54,883 bases of DNA, taken from contig CAJURK010000016.1 in assembly GCA_910588745.1 (NCBI GenBank), positions 1 through 54,883 on the forward strand. The letters run 5' to 3'. Shown here one piece after another: positions 25,786 through 34,657 of the stretch. The first letter of the stretch is position 1, and the number at the start of each line of letters is the position of its first letter. Both the position numbers and the translations under genes were made by a program. The DNA is from an uncultured Dorea sp. (GTDB taxonomy: Bacteria; Bacillota; Clostridia; Lachnospirales; Lachnospiraceae). A model generated the notes under the pieces. It did not search any database, had not been told where the DNA came from, and worked only from the letters and a program-made list of their open reading frames with translations.

Positions 25786-27081
25786 ATGCATGAACTGACG
25801 AAACTGATTTATGAGGATATGAAGCCTGCTCTCGGAGTTACCGAACCTGGGGCAATCGCGTTTGCGGTGGCAAAGGCAAGGGATTGCGTAAAGGGAGAAC
25901 CGGAGCGCATCCATGTGTCCCTGAACAGCGGAATGTATAAAAATGCCTTTACCTGCGGGATTCCCAACAGCGCCAGGGTGGGGAATGTATTTGCGGCGGC
26001 ATTAGGCGCGGCGGCCGGAAATGCAGAGAAAGGGTTAGAAGCCTTAGCGGATGTGAAACCGGAGGATCATGAGAAGGCAGAGGAACTGGTCAGAGCCGGA
26101 AAGGTGAGCGTTTCCCTGAGCGGGGGTACGAGCCGGATATTTGTAGAAGCGTCGGTGAAGACAGCGTCGGAGGAAGCAGTCGTGACCATTCGGGATTCTC
26201 ATACGAATATTACGGAAATCCGCGTAAACGGAACGGCTAAATTTAAAACGGAGAAAGAAGAAAACAAAGAAGAAAGCAGTACGGAGACGAAGGATACAAG
26301 CCTGATTCATCGGTATACGTTAAACGAATTCTGCGGGTTTGTATCTTCTGTAGACATACGGGAATTGGAATTTATCCGGGAAGCTTACCGGGTAAATATG
26401 GAGCTTTTTCAGGAGGGGCTCCATAGTCCCAGAACAACATTTGCAAAATATCTGATGAAGAAAAACGGAGGAAAGGTGATTTCCGGCAATGAACAGACCA
26501 CCGCGTCTTTGCTCTGCAACGGTGCCATTGAGGCCAGGGTAATCGGCCTTGATAAACCGGCTATGAGTATTACCGGTTCCGGGGCGCATGGGATCATTGC
26601 TACGATGCCGTTGTATGCCGCCTATAAAGTAAATGGTTACTCAGAAGAACAGCTTCTTAGGGCAACGGCGCTCAGCTATCTGATCTGTACTTATATCAAA
26701 GAGTATTCCGGAAAATTATCCGCATTCTGCGGCTGCGCCATTGCGGCGGGAACCGGTATGGCCTGCGGGCTGGCGTATCTTAGGGGAGGTACGGCAGAGG
26801 AGATGAGACATACCATAAACAATATGGCCAGCAGCATTACCGGGATGATCTGTGACGGCGGCAACCAGGGCTGCACCATGAAAGGCGTGGCGGCGGTGGA
26901 CGCTGCATACCAGTCGGTGGAATTTGCTATGAACGGGGTTTATGTTGATTCCGTACATGGCATCAATGGAACGACTGCGGAGGAGACTATGCGCAATATG
27001 GGATTGATCGCGTCGCCGGGGATGACCGGGACGGAGAAAACCATTGTTGAGATATTCGAGAGTAAGGGGAATAATCTGTGA
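25786..27081 (+). CDS. L-cysteine desulfidase / UPF0597 family, serine-dehydratase-alpha-like
   Basis: 431 residues from the ATG at 25786, which follows AGGAGGG; an upstream in-frame codon at 25744 is less well placed. The UPF0597/CyuA family resembles the iron-sulfur alpha chain of L-serine dehydratase. Visible: LGVTEPGAIAFAVAKAR at the N-terminus, VSLNSGMYKNAFTCGIPNS, SITGSGAHGIIATMPLYA, and clustered cysteines expected to hold an Fe-S cluster (FCGCAIAAGTGMACG, ICDGGNQGCTMKG). The family breaks down L-cysteine to pyruvate, H2S and ammonia. No cysteine transporter (CyuP) is adjacent. Length is normal. Confidence 0.9.
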   Translation: MHELTKLIYEDMKPALGVTEPGAIAFAVAKARDCVKGEPERIHVSLNSGMYKNAFTCGIPNSARVGNVFAAALGAAAGNAEKGLEALADVKPEDHEKAEELVRAGKVSVSLSGGTSRIFVEASVKTASEEAVVTIRDSHTNITEIRVNGTAKFKTEKEENKEESSTETKDTSLIHRYTLNEFCGFVSSVDIRELEFIREAYRVNMELFQEGLHSPRTTFAKYLMKKNGGKVISGNEQTTASLLCNGAIEARVIGLDKPAMSITGSGAHGIIATMPLYAAYKVNGYSEEQLLRATALSYLICTYIKEYSGKLSAFCGCAIAAGTGMACGLAYLRGGTAEEMRHTINNMASSITGMICDGGNQGCTMKGVAAVDAAYQSVEFAMNGVYVDSVHGINGTTAEETMRNMGLIASPGMTGTEKTIVEIFESKGNNL

Positions 27082-27195
27082 TTTCATATGCATACTAAGC
27101 AGCAGAAGTATTCCGGAGGGCAATGCATCATCTATGCTGAACGATGCCTGCTTCTTCGGCTGGAGTATATATAAATTCCGGGGAAAGGAAGAATA

Positions 27196-29130
27196 ATGAG
27201 CAATCATCTGAAACATGAGACAAGCCCCTATCTGCTGCAGCACGCGGAGAATCCCGTCAACTGGTATCCCTGGTGCGGCGAAGCGTTTGAAAAAGCCAGA
27301 AGGGAGGATAAACCGATTTTCTTAAGCGTCGGTTACAGTACCTGCCATTGGTGCCATGTGATGGCTCGTGAAAGTTTTGAAAACAAGGAGACGGCCGCCG
27401 TTCTCAACCGATATTTTATTTCTATAAAGGTTGACAGAGAGGAACGTCCCGACGTTGACAGCGTATATATGTCGGCATGCCAGGCGTTTACCGGCAGCGG
27501 GGGCTGGCCTATGAGCATTTTCATGACCTGGGATAAGAAACCTTTTTTTGCAGGCACCTATTTTCCGGTTCATGCAAGGTATGGTATGCCCGGATTCTCG
27601 GATGTTTTGCACGCGGTGGCAGAGCAGTGGAAAGACGGCAGGAAAGCGCTTATGCATTCGGCCGCGCAGGTCATTGCGCACTTAAAACAGTCCCAATCCG
27701 GACAGAAAAGCGGCAAAGGCGCGAACCTTTCCGAAAATGCGGTGAAAGCGCTTGCCGAAAGCTTCGACAGCAAATATGGCGGATTTGGAGCCGCTCCGAA
27801 ATTTCCTATGCCCCATAATTTGTTGTTTTTAGCCTATTACGCACAGGTAACGGATGAGCCGGGACTATTGGAAATGGTAGAGAAAACGCTGATACAAATG
27901 CGAAAAGGGGGGATCTTTGACCAGATTGGCGGCGGGTTTTCCAGGTATTCCACGGATCGGTATTTTCTTGCGCCTCATTTTGAAAAAATGCTCTATGACA
28001 ACGCTTTGCTGATCATCGTGTATGCGGCGGTTTATGGAGTGGTTCGGAAGCAGGAGTATCTGGATACCGCGATAAAAACGGCGGAATATGTGCTGGGGGA
28101 AATGACTTCTTCATGCGGCGGCTTCTTCAGCGCCCAGGATGCCGACAGCGAGGGCGAAGAAGGGAGATACTATACCTTTACCTTAGAGGAAATACTGGCT
28201 GTTCTGGGAGAAGAAAAAGGAAGGCAGTTTTCCGATGCATTTGACATTACGGCAGACGGTAATTTTGAGGGCGCAAATATCCCCAATCTTCTAAAGAGCC
28301 ATGGGGAGAATCTTGATTTCAAAGACGAGCTGGGCAAGTTGTACGCTTATCGGAAGAACCGGAGAAAGCTGCATCTTGACGATAAGATCCTGGTTTCCTG
28401 GAATTCTATGATGATAGCGGCTCTGGCAGCGCTCTACAGAGCGTGCGGGAAGGAGAAATACCTGCAGGCGGCGGTAAAGGCGCAGGTATTCATAGAAAAC
28501 AATTTATGCGACGGCCGTTTCCTTTCTGCGAGTTGGCGTGATAATAGGCAGTCAGAAAAGGGATTTCTGGATGATTACGCATTCTATACTGCCGCGTTGA
28601 CCGAGCTGTATCATTCCACGCTGGAGGGAGTTTATCTTGAAAAAGCCCAGCGTTTCTGCAGGGAAGCGGTTAAACGGTTTGCGGATCATAAAAGGGGAGG
28701 ATTTTTTCTGTCGGATTCGGAAGATGCAGAACTGTTTATGAATCCGAAAGAGACTTATGACGGCGCAGTTCCCAGCGGAAATTCGGTTATGGCATATAAT
28801 TTTATACGGCTGTATCAGCTAACTGGAAAAGAAGAGTACAGAACGTATGCAGACAGGCAGATTGCGTATATGTCTGCTCAGGCCGGGGAATATCCCGCCG
28901 GATACAGTATGTTTTTATTCGCGAAGCTGGTCAACGATTATCCGCCGGAACATATTCGAATTGTCCTTAAGGATGACAGGGAGCTGGGGAAGATAAAAAG
29001 GAAGCTGCCGTTACTTGCGAATGTAACGGTAGCTTCCGAGAGCCGCGAGTATCCGCTGATAAACGGTAAAGCGACCTATTATGTCTGTAAGAATCATATC
29101 TGCCTGGCGCCGTCGAATACGTTTCCATGA
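27196..29130 (+). CDS. Thioredoxin-domain DUF255 (YyaL/SSP411-like) protein
   Basis: 644 residues. The N-terminal thioredoxin-like DUF255 domain has a CHWC redox motif (YSTCHWCHVMARESFEN, C50/C53) and then SGGWPMSIFMTWDKKPFFAG. The remainder is an alpha/alpha-barrel like the N-acylglucosamine 2-epimerase fold (FDQIGGGFSRYSTDRYF, HFEKMLYDNALL, DADSEGEEGRYYTFT, NSMMIAALAALYRACG). The family is widespread and poorly characterised; a role in redox or glycan metabolism is only inferred. Full family length. The start has GGAAAGGAA 7 bases ahead. It converges on an SDR gene 12 bases away. Confidence 0.92.
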   Translation: MSNHLKHETSPYLLQHAENPVNWYPWCGEAFEKARREDKPIFLSVGYSTCHWCHVMARESFENKETAAVLNRYFISIKVDREERPDVDSVYMSACQAFTGSGGWPMSIFMTWDKKPFFAGTYFPVHARYGMPGFSDVLHAVAEQWKDGRKALMHSAAQVIAHLKQSQSGQKSGKGANLSENAVKALAESFDSKYGGFGAAPKFPMPHNLLFLAYYAQVTDEPGLLEMVEKTLIQMRKGGIFDQIGGGFSRYSTDRYFLAPHFEKMLYDNALLIIVYAAVYGVVRKQEYLDTAIKTAEYVLGEMTSSCGGFFSAQDADSEGEEGRYYTFTLEEILAVLGEEKGRQFSDAFDITADGNFEGANIPNLLKSHGENLDFKDELGKLYAYRKNRRKLHLDDKILVSWNSMMIAALAALYRACGKEKYLQAAVKAQVFIENNLCDGRFLSASWRDNRQSEKGFLDDYAFYTAALTELYHSTLEGVYLEKAQRFCREAVKRFADHKRGGFFLSDSEDAELFMNPKETYDGAVPSGNSVMAYNFIRLYQLTGKEEYRTYADRQIAYMSAQAGEYPAGYSMFLFAKLVNDYPPEHIRIVLKDDRELGKIKRKLPLLANVTVASESREYPLINGKATYYVCKNHICLAPSNTFP

Positions 29131-29142
29131 TTCCATGAAAGA

Positions 29143-29979
29143 TTACTCATCAAAAGACGTACTGCCTGCCTGGCGTCCCCAGGCGTCGATGCATTCTCCG
29201 ATTCCTTTCTGCCAGGTTTTTAGCGCCTTGACGGCGTCTGCGGTGACAGGGAGATGAAGGGGAGCTTTGGCGGCCTGGGATGCCTCCACGACTAATTTTG
29301 CTACTTTATCGGGATCGCCGGCCTGTTCATGGCGTCTGTTCTTTTTGACAAACTGATTCTGCCAGCGGAAGCGGTTGTAATCGTCAATGGAACGATCGGC
29401 TTTTTCTTTGATTGCGCCTTTGTCATAGAAATTGGTGCGCACAAATCCAGGGATTACATTGGTTACTTTGATGCCGAAAGGCGCTACTTCAAATGCAAGG
29501 GAAGTAGAAAAACCTGTGACGGCAAATTTGGAGCTGTGGTAGGGGACCGGGCCGTGAGAGTATCCCGCGCTGGAAGCGATATTGAAAATATGTCCGGAAC
29601 GCTGCTTTCGCATAACGGGAAGAACGGCTCTTGTTACCCGCATCAATCCGAAAAAGTTCACCTCAAATATTTCTTTTAAGCTTTCTTCGCTGGTTTCCTC
29701 AAAATAAGAAATTCGGGCGTATCCGGCATTGTTTACCAGAATATCAATCCGTCCAAAATGCCGGACGGCCTGTTCTACGGCTGCTGTGTACGCGGATGCG
29801 TCCTGATTGGAAACGTCAAGCAGAAGATGCAGCGCGTAGTCCTCATAACCTTCTGGGACGGCAAAGTCGTTTTCCTTTCTTGTTGTAGCCACAACGTAAT
29901 CGCCGGCTTCTAAAGCCGCTTTTGCAATTGCATATCCGATGCCTTTGGCCGCACCGGTAATAAACCATACTTTTTTCAT
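29143..29979 (-). CDS. Short-chain dehydrogenase/reductase
   Basis: 278 residues of classical SDR form. Dinucleotide-binding TGAAKGIGYAIA (N-terminal), NNAG at VNNAGYARI, catalytic Ser in FNIASSAGYSHG and YxxxK at PYHSSKFAVTG. It uses NAD(P)H for an unknown alcohol/ketone substrate. AGAGGTG precedes the ATG. It stands alone between two unrelated genes and converges on the DUF255 gene. Confidence 0.92.
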   Translation of the reverse strand: MKKVWFITGAAKGIGYAIAKAALEAGDYVVATTRKENDFAVPEGYEDYALHLLLDVSNQDASAYTAAVEQAVRHFGRIDILVNNAGYARISYFEETSEESLKEIFEVNFFGLMRVTRAVLPVMRKQRSGHIFNIASSAGYSHGPVPYHSSKFAVTGFSTSLAFEVAPFGIKVTNVIPGFVRTNFYDKGAIKEKADRSIDDYNRFRWQNQFVKKNRRHEQAGDPDKVAKLVVEASQAAKAPLHLPVTADAVKALKTWQKGIGECIDAWGRQAGSTSFDE

Positions 29980-30020
29980 AGCTTGTCACCTCTTACATAC
30001 AATTTTCGCCTTTGAAACGA

Positions 30021-30500
30021 TTATTCCGGGTAAATTAACTGTTCCCGGGTAATCTCGTTTAGCACGTTCTTTAAGTATCTGTCCGCCAGATAGTTTGCCA
30101 TTGGCAGGTTCATGTCCAGATAGTTGCCGCAGTCTTTTGGCGATGCGCCCGGTACTTCCCCTTTGAAATCCCGAATAAAGACAAACATTTCTTTTACCAA
30201 AGGAACAATATCCTTGGATTCATATGCTCCGGCAAGCAGAAGATAGAAGCCGGTCCGACAGCCCATGGGACCAAAATAGATGGTCTTGTTCCCATATTCG
30301 GTATGGTTCCGGAGAAAAGTGGCGGCCAGATGCTCGATGGTATGTACTTCTGCGGTGTTCATGACAGGCTCGTCATTGGGGCTTGTCATGCGCAGGTCAA
30401 AGGTGGTGACCGGACGGCCCTCCACATAGTCGATCCTCGATACGTATACGCCGGGAACTAATTTGATGTGGTCTATGGTGAAGCTTGTTATTTTCTCCAT
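30021..30500 (-). CDS. luxS: S-ribosylhomocysteine lyase
   Basis: 159 residues. It converts S-ribosylhomocysteine to homocysteine and DPD, the precursor of autoinducer-2, in the activated-methyl cycle. The metal site is complete: HTIEH (H53, H57; catalytic Glu 56), C124 in PGASPKDCGNY, with catalytic Cys 81 in GPMGCRTGFY. Length is normal. AAAGGAG precedes the ATG. No pfs (nucleosidase) or metK is adjacent, and no SAM riboswitch is visible in the upstream region. Confidence 0.97.
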   Translation of the reverse strand: MEKITSFTIDHIKLVPGVYVSRIDYVEGRPVTTFDLRMTSPNDEPVMNTAEVHTIEHLAATFLRNHTEYGNKTIYFGPMGCRTGFYLLLAGAYESKDIVPLVKEMFVFIRDFKGEVPGASPKDCGNYLDMNLPMANYLADRYLKNVLNEITREQLIYPE

Positions 30501-30629
30501 AATCGTAATCTCCTTTGCTTTTCTTTTTTTCTATAGTAACATGGATTTTGAAAAATAGCTATGTAAAGAGGGAGAAAACTGTGTTATACTATGGTTTATG
30601 TGTTACTGTTCCATTCATTCGCAGTAATA

Positions 30630-30671
30630 CGCAAAAATCCATTTAAATCGCCTTCAGCCAGGGTTTTTGCG
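30630..30671 (+). repeat. Inverted repeat in the region ahead of the phosphatase gene
   Basis: CGCAAAAATCC (30630-30640) and GGGTTTTTGCG (30661-30671) pair over 11 bp with one G-U pair, and a 20-base loop. An outer GTAAT (30624-30628) could pair with ATTAC (30678-30682). It lies about 48 bases ahead of the phosphatase ATG. It is not a clear terminator in either direction. Confidence 0.5.
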
Positions 30672-30718
30672 CACTTGAATTACGTTCTTACGGTCTGTGA
30701 AAGCGGAGGGTTTGTGAG

Positions 30719-31333
30719 ATGAAGCTATATTTGATACGTCATGGAGAAACAGATTATAATAAACAGAAGAAGAACCAGGGGCAGATCGACGTGCCGCTGA
30801 ATGAGTATGGGAGAGAGCTGGCGGAAAAGACCAGAGAGGGACTTCTTAGAGTACCTTTTGATTTGTGCCTATGCAGTCCGTTAGGACGGGCGAAGGAGAC
30901 GGCGGAGCTGATCCTTAAAGGGCGGGAGGTTCCGATTGAAACGGACGATAGGATTATCGAAGTGTCCTTTGGAAGATATGAGGGGAGATGCTGGGATCCG
31001 GAGGCTTGGGACGAGGAGATGCCAAGGGATTTTCAGTGCTTTTTTGACGAACCGGGGAAATATCAGGCGCCTTCGGACGGCGAGAGCTTAGAGGCGTTAA
31101 AGCAGCGTACCGGGGAGTTTCTAAGGGATATCTGCTGCCGAGAGGAGTATCGGGATTATACGATATTGGTATCCACCCATGGAGCGGCTCTTGCAGGAAT
31201 TCTTGCTAATATCAAGGGGCTTCCGGTGGAGCGGTTCTGGGGAGAGGGATGCAGCAGGAACTGCGGCGTGACAGAGGTGTCCATTAAAGACGGGAAGCCG
31301 GAGATCCTTTCGGAAAATGTGACATATTACTAG
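30719..31333 (+). CDS. Histidine phosphatase (phosphoglycerate-mutase-like) family protein
   Basis: 204 residues. The active-site RHGETDYNKQKKNQGQID is at the N-terminus (catalytic His in LIRHGE), second-half signature VSTHGAALAGIL with a second His. Members act on various phosphates such as alpha-ribazole phosphate or sugar phosphates; substrate not resolved. Start ATG 30719 follows GGAGGG (30705-30710). It is followed 141 bases later by trpS; no terminator is seen between. Confidence 0.9.
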   Translation: MKLYLIRHGETDYNKQKKNQGQIDVPLNEYGRELAEKTREGLLRVPFDLCLCSPLGRAKETAELILKGREVPIETDDRIIEVSFGRYEGRCWDPEAWDEEMPRDFQCFFDEPGKYQAPSDGESLEALKQRTGEFLRDICCREEYRDYTILVSTHGAALAGILANIKGLPVERFWGEGCSRNCGVTEVSIKDGKPEILSENVTYY

Positions 31334-31473
31334 GATTAGCGTAGGCTGCCCGTTCGTATTAGCAAATTTGGATGTCCGGCATAAACGGTACGAAGGCTAG
31401 GATGGACGGAAGCCGGATATATTTCAATAATGCAGGCAGAGAGGACTGCCCGGAGTGATTAGGAGGAAAGATT

Positions 31474-32478
31474 ATGATTGGAGATAAGAAAGTATTATTC
31501 AGCGGGATGCAGGCAACAGGCAACTTGACGCTCGGTAATTATCTGGGAGCCCTTAAGAACTGGATTTCGCTGAGCGACGAGTATGAGTGCTTCTACAGCG
31601 TGGTGGATATGCATTCCATTACCGTAAGGCAGAATCCTGCGGAGCTTCGCAAGCGCGCAAGGGCGCTTTTGACCTTGTATATTGCGGCTGGACTTGATCC
31701 GAAAAAGAACTGTATCTATTACCAGTCCCATGTGTCCGGCCATGCGGAGCTTGCCTGGATTCTGAATTGCTTTACGTATATGGGAGAGTTAAACCGCATG
31801 ACCCAGTTTAAAGACAAATCCGCCAAACATGCGGATAATATCAATGCGGGGCTTTTTACTTATCCGGTGCTGATGGCGGCCGATATCCTGCTGTATCAGG
31901 CGGACGTGGTTCCGGTGGGCATTGACCAGATGCAGCATCTAGAGCTTACCAGGGATGTTGCACAGAGATTCAATCATATTTATGGGAATGTTTTTACCGT
32001 TCCGGAAGCTTATATCGGTAAAGTAGGCGCAAAAATTATGAGTCTGCAGGAGCCTGCCAAGAAGATGTCTAAGTCCGATGAGAATCCGAACGCCAGCATT
32101 TATCTGATGGACGAACCGGATGTAATCATGAGAAAATGCAAACGGGCAGTGACCGATTCCGAGGCTCAGATTCTCTACCGCAAGGAGCAGCCGGGAGTAA
32201 AGAATTTGATTGATATATACAGCGCATGCACCGGAAAGACGCCGGATGAGGTTGTAAAAGAATTTGACGGCAGGGGTTACGGCGACTTTAAGGTTGCGGT
32301 AGGAGAGGCCGTGGTATCCGTATTAAAACCGCTGCAGGATGAGGTGGAAAGGCTGAATCAGGATAAGGCCTACATCGACGGCATCATTAAGGAAAATGCA
32401 GAGAAAGCGAATTACTATGCCATGAAGACTTTGCGCAAGGTACAGAAGAAAGTAGGATTTCCGGAGAGAGTGCGCTGA
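31474..32478 (+). CDS. trpS: Tryptophanyl-tRNA synthetase
   Basis: 334 residues, class I. HIGH-type TGNLTLGNYLGALKNW near residue 15 and KMSKS within EPAKKMSKSDENPNASIYL. Other family motifs include YPVLMAADILLYQADVVPVG and IDQMQHLELTRDVAQRFN. Normal length. AGGAGG precedes the ATG. The 140-base upstream region was examined for a T-box; the conserved T-box sequence was not seen. Confidence 0.97.
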   Translation: MIGDKKVLFSGMQATGNLTLGNYLGALKNWISLSDEYECFYSVVDMHSITVRQNPAELRKRARALLTLYIAAGLDPKKNCIYYQSHVSGHAELAWILNCFTYMGELNRMTQFKDKSAKHADNINAGLFTYPVLMAADILLYQADVVPVGIDQMQHLELTRDVAQRFNHIYGNVFTVPEAYIGKVGAKIMSLQEPAKKMSKSDENPNASIYLMDEPDVIMRKCKRAVTDSEAQILYRKEQPGVKNLIDIYSACTGKTPDEVVKEFDGRGYGDFKVAVGEAVVSVLKPLQDEVERLNQDKAYIDGIIKENAEKANYYAMKTLRKVQKKVGFPERVR

Positions 32479-32518
32479 TTGCCGCACGCGGGATATAAGG
32501 GAAGCAGAGGTGGGAAGC

Positions 32519-33043
32519 ATGGAGATACAGACGGCAGGACAGCAGAAGTATTATGATTTTATAGAGGAACGTGCTAAGAGCCTGAGACTGGGGATGATTA
32601 TCTGGATTAGTCTTTTAGCAGCGGCGCTGCTTGCCATTTTAGCGGGCGGAATACTTGGATATATACTTGCAATCCTCGGGGTATCTTTGGGGGCGCTGAA
32701 TATCCGTTCTCAGATGGCTCTTAGAAGTAAACTTGACAGAATTCCGGACAAGGAAGATTTCTTCAATCAGCTCCTTCAGACAGAGACGGTAGAGATACCG
32801 GAATACCGTCTGATGCTTACAAAAGATTATGTGCTTTTGTATCGGAATGAGGTATTCGTTTATTTGCTGAAGGATATGGAGAAAGTAGAGGTGGGAATCA
32901 GGCAGCAGGGAGAAGACCGGCAGAAAACGCTGTTTTTGACAGACAAGGCAGGAGAACGCAATGAGATAGCGGTCTGCGGCCGGAAAGAACAGGAGCGGGC
33001 TTTTGATTTGGCGTATCATACGCTGCACGATAGGGTTTGTTAG
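32519..33043 (+). CDS. Small membrane protein with C-terminal PH/YcxB-like domain, unknown function
   Basis: 174 residues from the ATG at 32519 (AGAGGTG, 32506-32512); a GTG three codons upstream overlaps that site. Two adjacent membrane segments (LGMIIWISLLAAALLAILAG and ILGYILAILGVSLGALNI) are followed by a beta-rich cytoplasmic part (YRLMLTKDYVLLYRNEVFVY, EKVEVGIR), resembling YcxB-type or PH-like membrane domains, though the match is weak. It may share the trpS transcript (40-base gap). A bidirectional terminator follows. Confidence 0.7.
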   Translation: MEIQTAGQQKYYDFIEERAKSLRLGMIIWISLLAAALLAILAGGILGYILAILGVSLGALNIRSQMALRSKLDRIPDKEDFFNQLLQTETVEIPEYRLMLTKDYVLLYRNEVFVYLLKDMEKVEVGIRQQGEDRQKTLFLTDKAGERNEIAVCGRKEQERAFDLAYHTLHDRVC

Positions 33044-33122
33044 GACAGGAAAGCGCCGATTCCTATGAAGAATCTTGCCACGTTATAAAACATACAGATG
33101 AAGAACTGTCAAATAGACGGAA

Positions 33123-33140
33123 AACGCTGTTTTCAGCGTT
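33123..33140 (+). repeat. Perfect small hairpin in the convergent intergenic region
   Basis: AACGCTG (33123-33129), loop TTTT, CAGCGTT (33134-33140). It lacks a following T-run on the plus strand; it may assist the adjacent terminator. Confidence 0.5.
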
Positions 33141-33148
33141 CGTAAAAG

Positions 33149-33186
33149 ACGCCGCGCATATCCTGCGCGGCGCCTTTGTCTTTCTG
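33149..33186. terminator. Bidirectional intrinsic terminator
   Basis: GCCGCGCA (33151-33158) pairs with TGCGCGGC (33164-33171), loop of five bases. On the plus strand it is followed by GCCTTTGTCTTTCTG; on the minus strand by GTCTTTTACG. It therefore serves both the plus-strand membrane protein gene and the minus-strand kinase gene. Confidence 0.85.
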
Positions 33187-33272
33187 TCTAGCATGTTTTT
33201 TCTAATATGATTTCATAATATTCACAGTAATGTGAGACGCCTTCCAACGGTCTTCCTCTTTTTTGTTTACAG

Positions 33273-34640
33273 TTAGACAGGAAAAGAAATTGCACCGGAC
33301 AGCCGCAAAACAAAGGTGCTTCCGCCGCCGTCCGTATCTTGTACGCTGAGCGTGCAGCCTTGAAGCTCTGAAAGAGCCGCGGCGATGGACAATCCCAGGC
33401 CGAAGTGTTCTTTTCTGCTTCTGGATTTGTCGCTGCGGTAAAATCGGTCGAAAATCAGTTTCTTTTCTTCATCGGGGATTCCGGGGCCGTAGTCAATGAC
33501 AGAAATCAGTATGGCAGGATGACAATATTCTGCTTTCAGGATAATCCGGCGTTTCAGGATACTGTCCGCAAGGAACCTGTCTGCTTGGCCGGACTCTGCC
33601 ATAGGAGGATGTTCCTCTGCCAGTGCATATGCCGCAGCGTTATCTAAAAGGATGGTAAGGATCTGCCTGCAAAGCTGCGGATCTGCCCATGCAGGCGGAA
33701 GAGGGGTATCCGGAAGCTTAAGAAGCAGCGTCCCTTTTCTGGAAAGACAGAGGGGTTCATATAATTCCAACAGATGTAATAGCAGTTCGTCTACTTCAAA
33801 TTTCTGTTTTCTGACGGCCCAGTTCTTCTGTTCGGCAGAGACCAGCAGCAGAAGGTTCTGAACCAGTGCGCGTCCTCTCCGGCATTCGCTTTTGATGATC
33901 CGGATCAGCGCGGCGTTTTCATCTGATTCTGGCGAGAGGGCGTCTGCGGAGGTTTGGATAACTGTCAGGGGAGAGCGCAGTTCATGGGAAGCGGCTGCAA
34001 CAAAGCCCTGCTGTTTTTCATAGGTATCTTCAAGGGGCCTCAAAGAGCGTTTCACAAACCGGCGTCCGGTAAAAATAAGCAGAAGAATCCCCAGGCCGTC
34101 TATCAGCAGGTAGAAAGCGCCGGTCTGCAGGAGTTTTCTTTTATTTATGCTGATATCCTGGAGGAGTACTAGCTTTTTATAGCCGGAGCCTGTGTTAAGT
34201 ATCAGCACATTCCCAAGATAGGCGTCCTGTTTTTCTCCCCTGATTTGGAGGATGGAAGACTGCAGCAGATGGGAGGAGATCGGGCGTGAAAAGGGGTAGA
34301 TCCCTTCGTCCTTTGCGGCGTCTTGCACGCGTTTTAGAAGGATGGCTCTATCCGTCTGGGGCTGATAAGAACCGGGGAAGAAGAAGGGAATGTTATTTTC
34401 TTCTATATGAACGATCAGCCGTCCGTTTTCCTCGATCTGGGATAAGAAAGAATCAGAAAAGACAGATTCGTTCTGCAGGCTGGATGTCAGAGTAAGAAGG
34501 CGGCTCTGAAAATCGGAACGCTGTTTGTTTTCCTCTGAGGAGATATAAAAAAGAAATGCGGCGGACAGGATCAAAGTCATAATCAGTCCGGTACTTAGGG
34601 TATAGAGAAGTACCAGCTTTTTTTCTAAATTTGGGAACAT
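33273..34640 (-). CDS. Sensor histidine kinase of a two-component system
   Basis: 455 residues from the ATG at 34640, 6 bases after GGAGG; a longer reading frame from 34808 would overlap the response-regulator gene and is not used. TM1 is near the N-terminus (LVLLYTLSTGLIMTLILSA), then an extracytoplasmic sensor region of about 140 residues, TM2 (AFYLLIDGLGILLLIFTG), then HisKA with phospho-acceptor His in FVAAASHELRSPLTVIQ, and HATPase with N box ILLDNAAAY, G1 DYGPGIPDEE, F box FDRFYRSDKS and G2 FGLGLSIAAAL. It follows its response regulator by 17 bases. The pair diverges from a transporter/GH5 operon and is its likely controller. Confidence 0.93.
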   Translation of the reverse strand: MFPNLEKKLVLLYTLSTGLIMTLILSAAFLFYISSEENKQRSDFQSRLLTLTSSLQNESVFSDSFLSQIEENGRLIVHIEENNIPFFFPGSYQPQTDRAILLKRVQDAAKDEGIYPFSRPISSHLLQSSILQIRGEKQDAYLGNVLILNTGSGYKKLVLLQDISINKRKLLQTGAFYLLIDGLGILLLIFTGRRFVKRSLRPLEDTYEKQQGFVAAASHELRSPLTVIQTSADALSPESDENAALIRIIKSECRRGRALVQNLLLLVSAEQKNWAVRKQKFEVDELLLHLLELYEPLCLSRKGTLLLKLPDTPLPPAWADPQLCRQILTILLDNAAAYALAEEHPPMAESGQADRFLADSILKRRIILKAEYCHPAILISVIDYGPGIPDEEKKLIFDRFYRSDKSRSRKEHFGLGLSIAAALSELQGCTLSVQDTDGGGSTFVLRLSGAISFPV

Positions 34641-34657
34641 GGGAAACCTCCGGTTGT

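Noticed and set aside
30501..30600. SAM-type riboswitch upstream of luxS
   Set aside because: No kink-turn or four-way-junction sequences were seen on the minus strand.
31334..31473. T-box leader upstream of trpS
   Set aside because: The conserved T-box core and a following terminator are not visible in the 140 bases.
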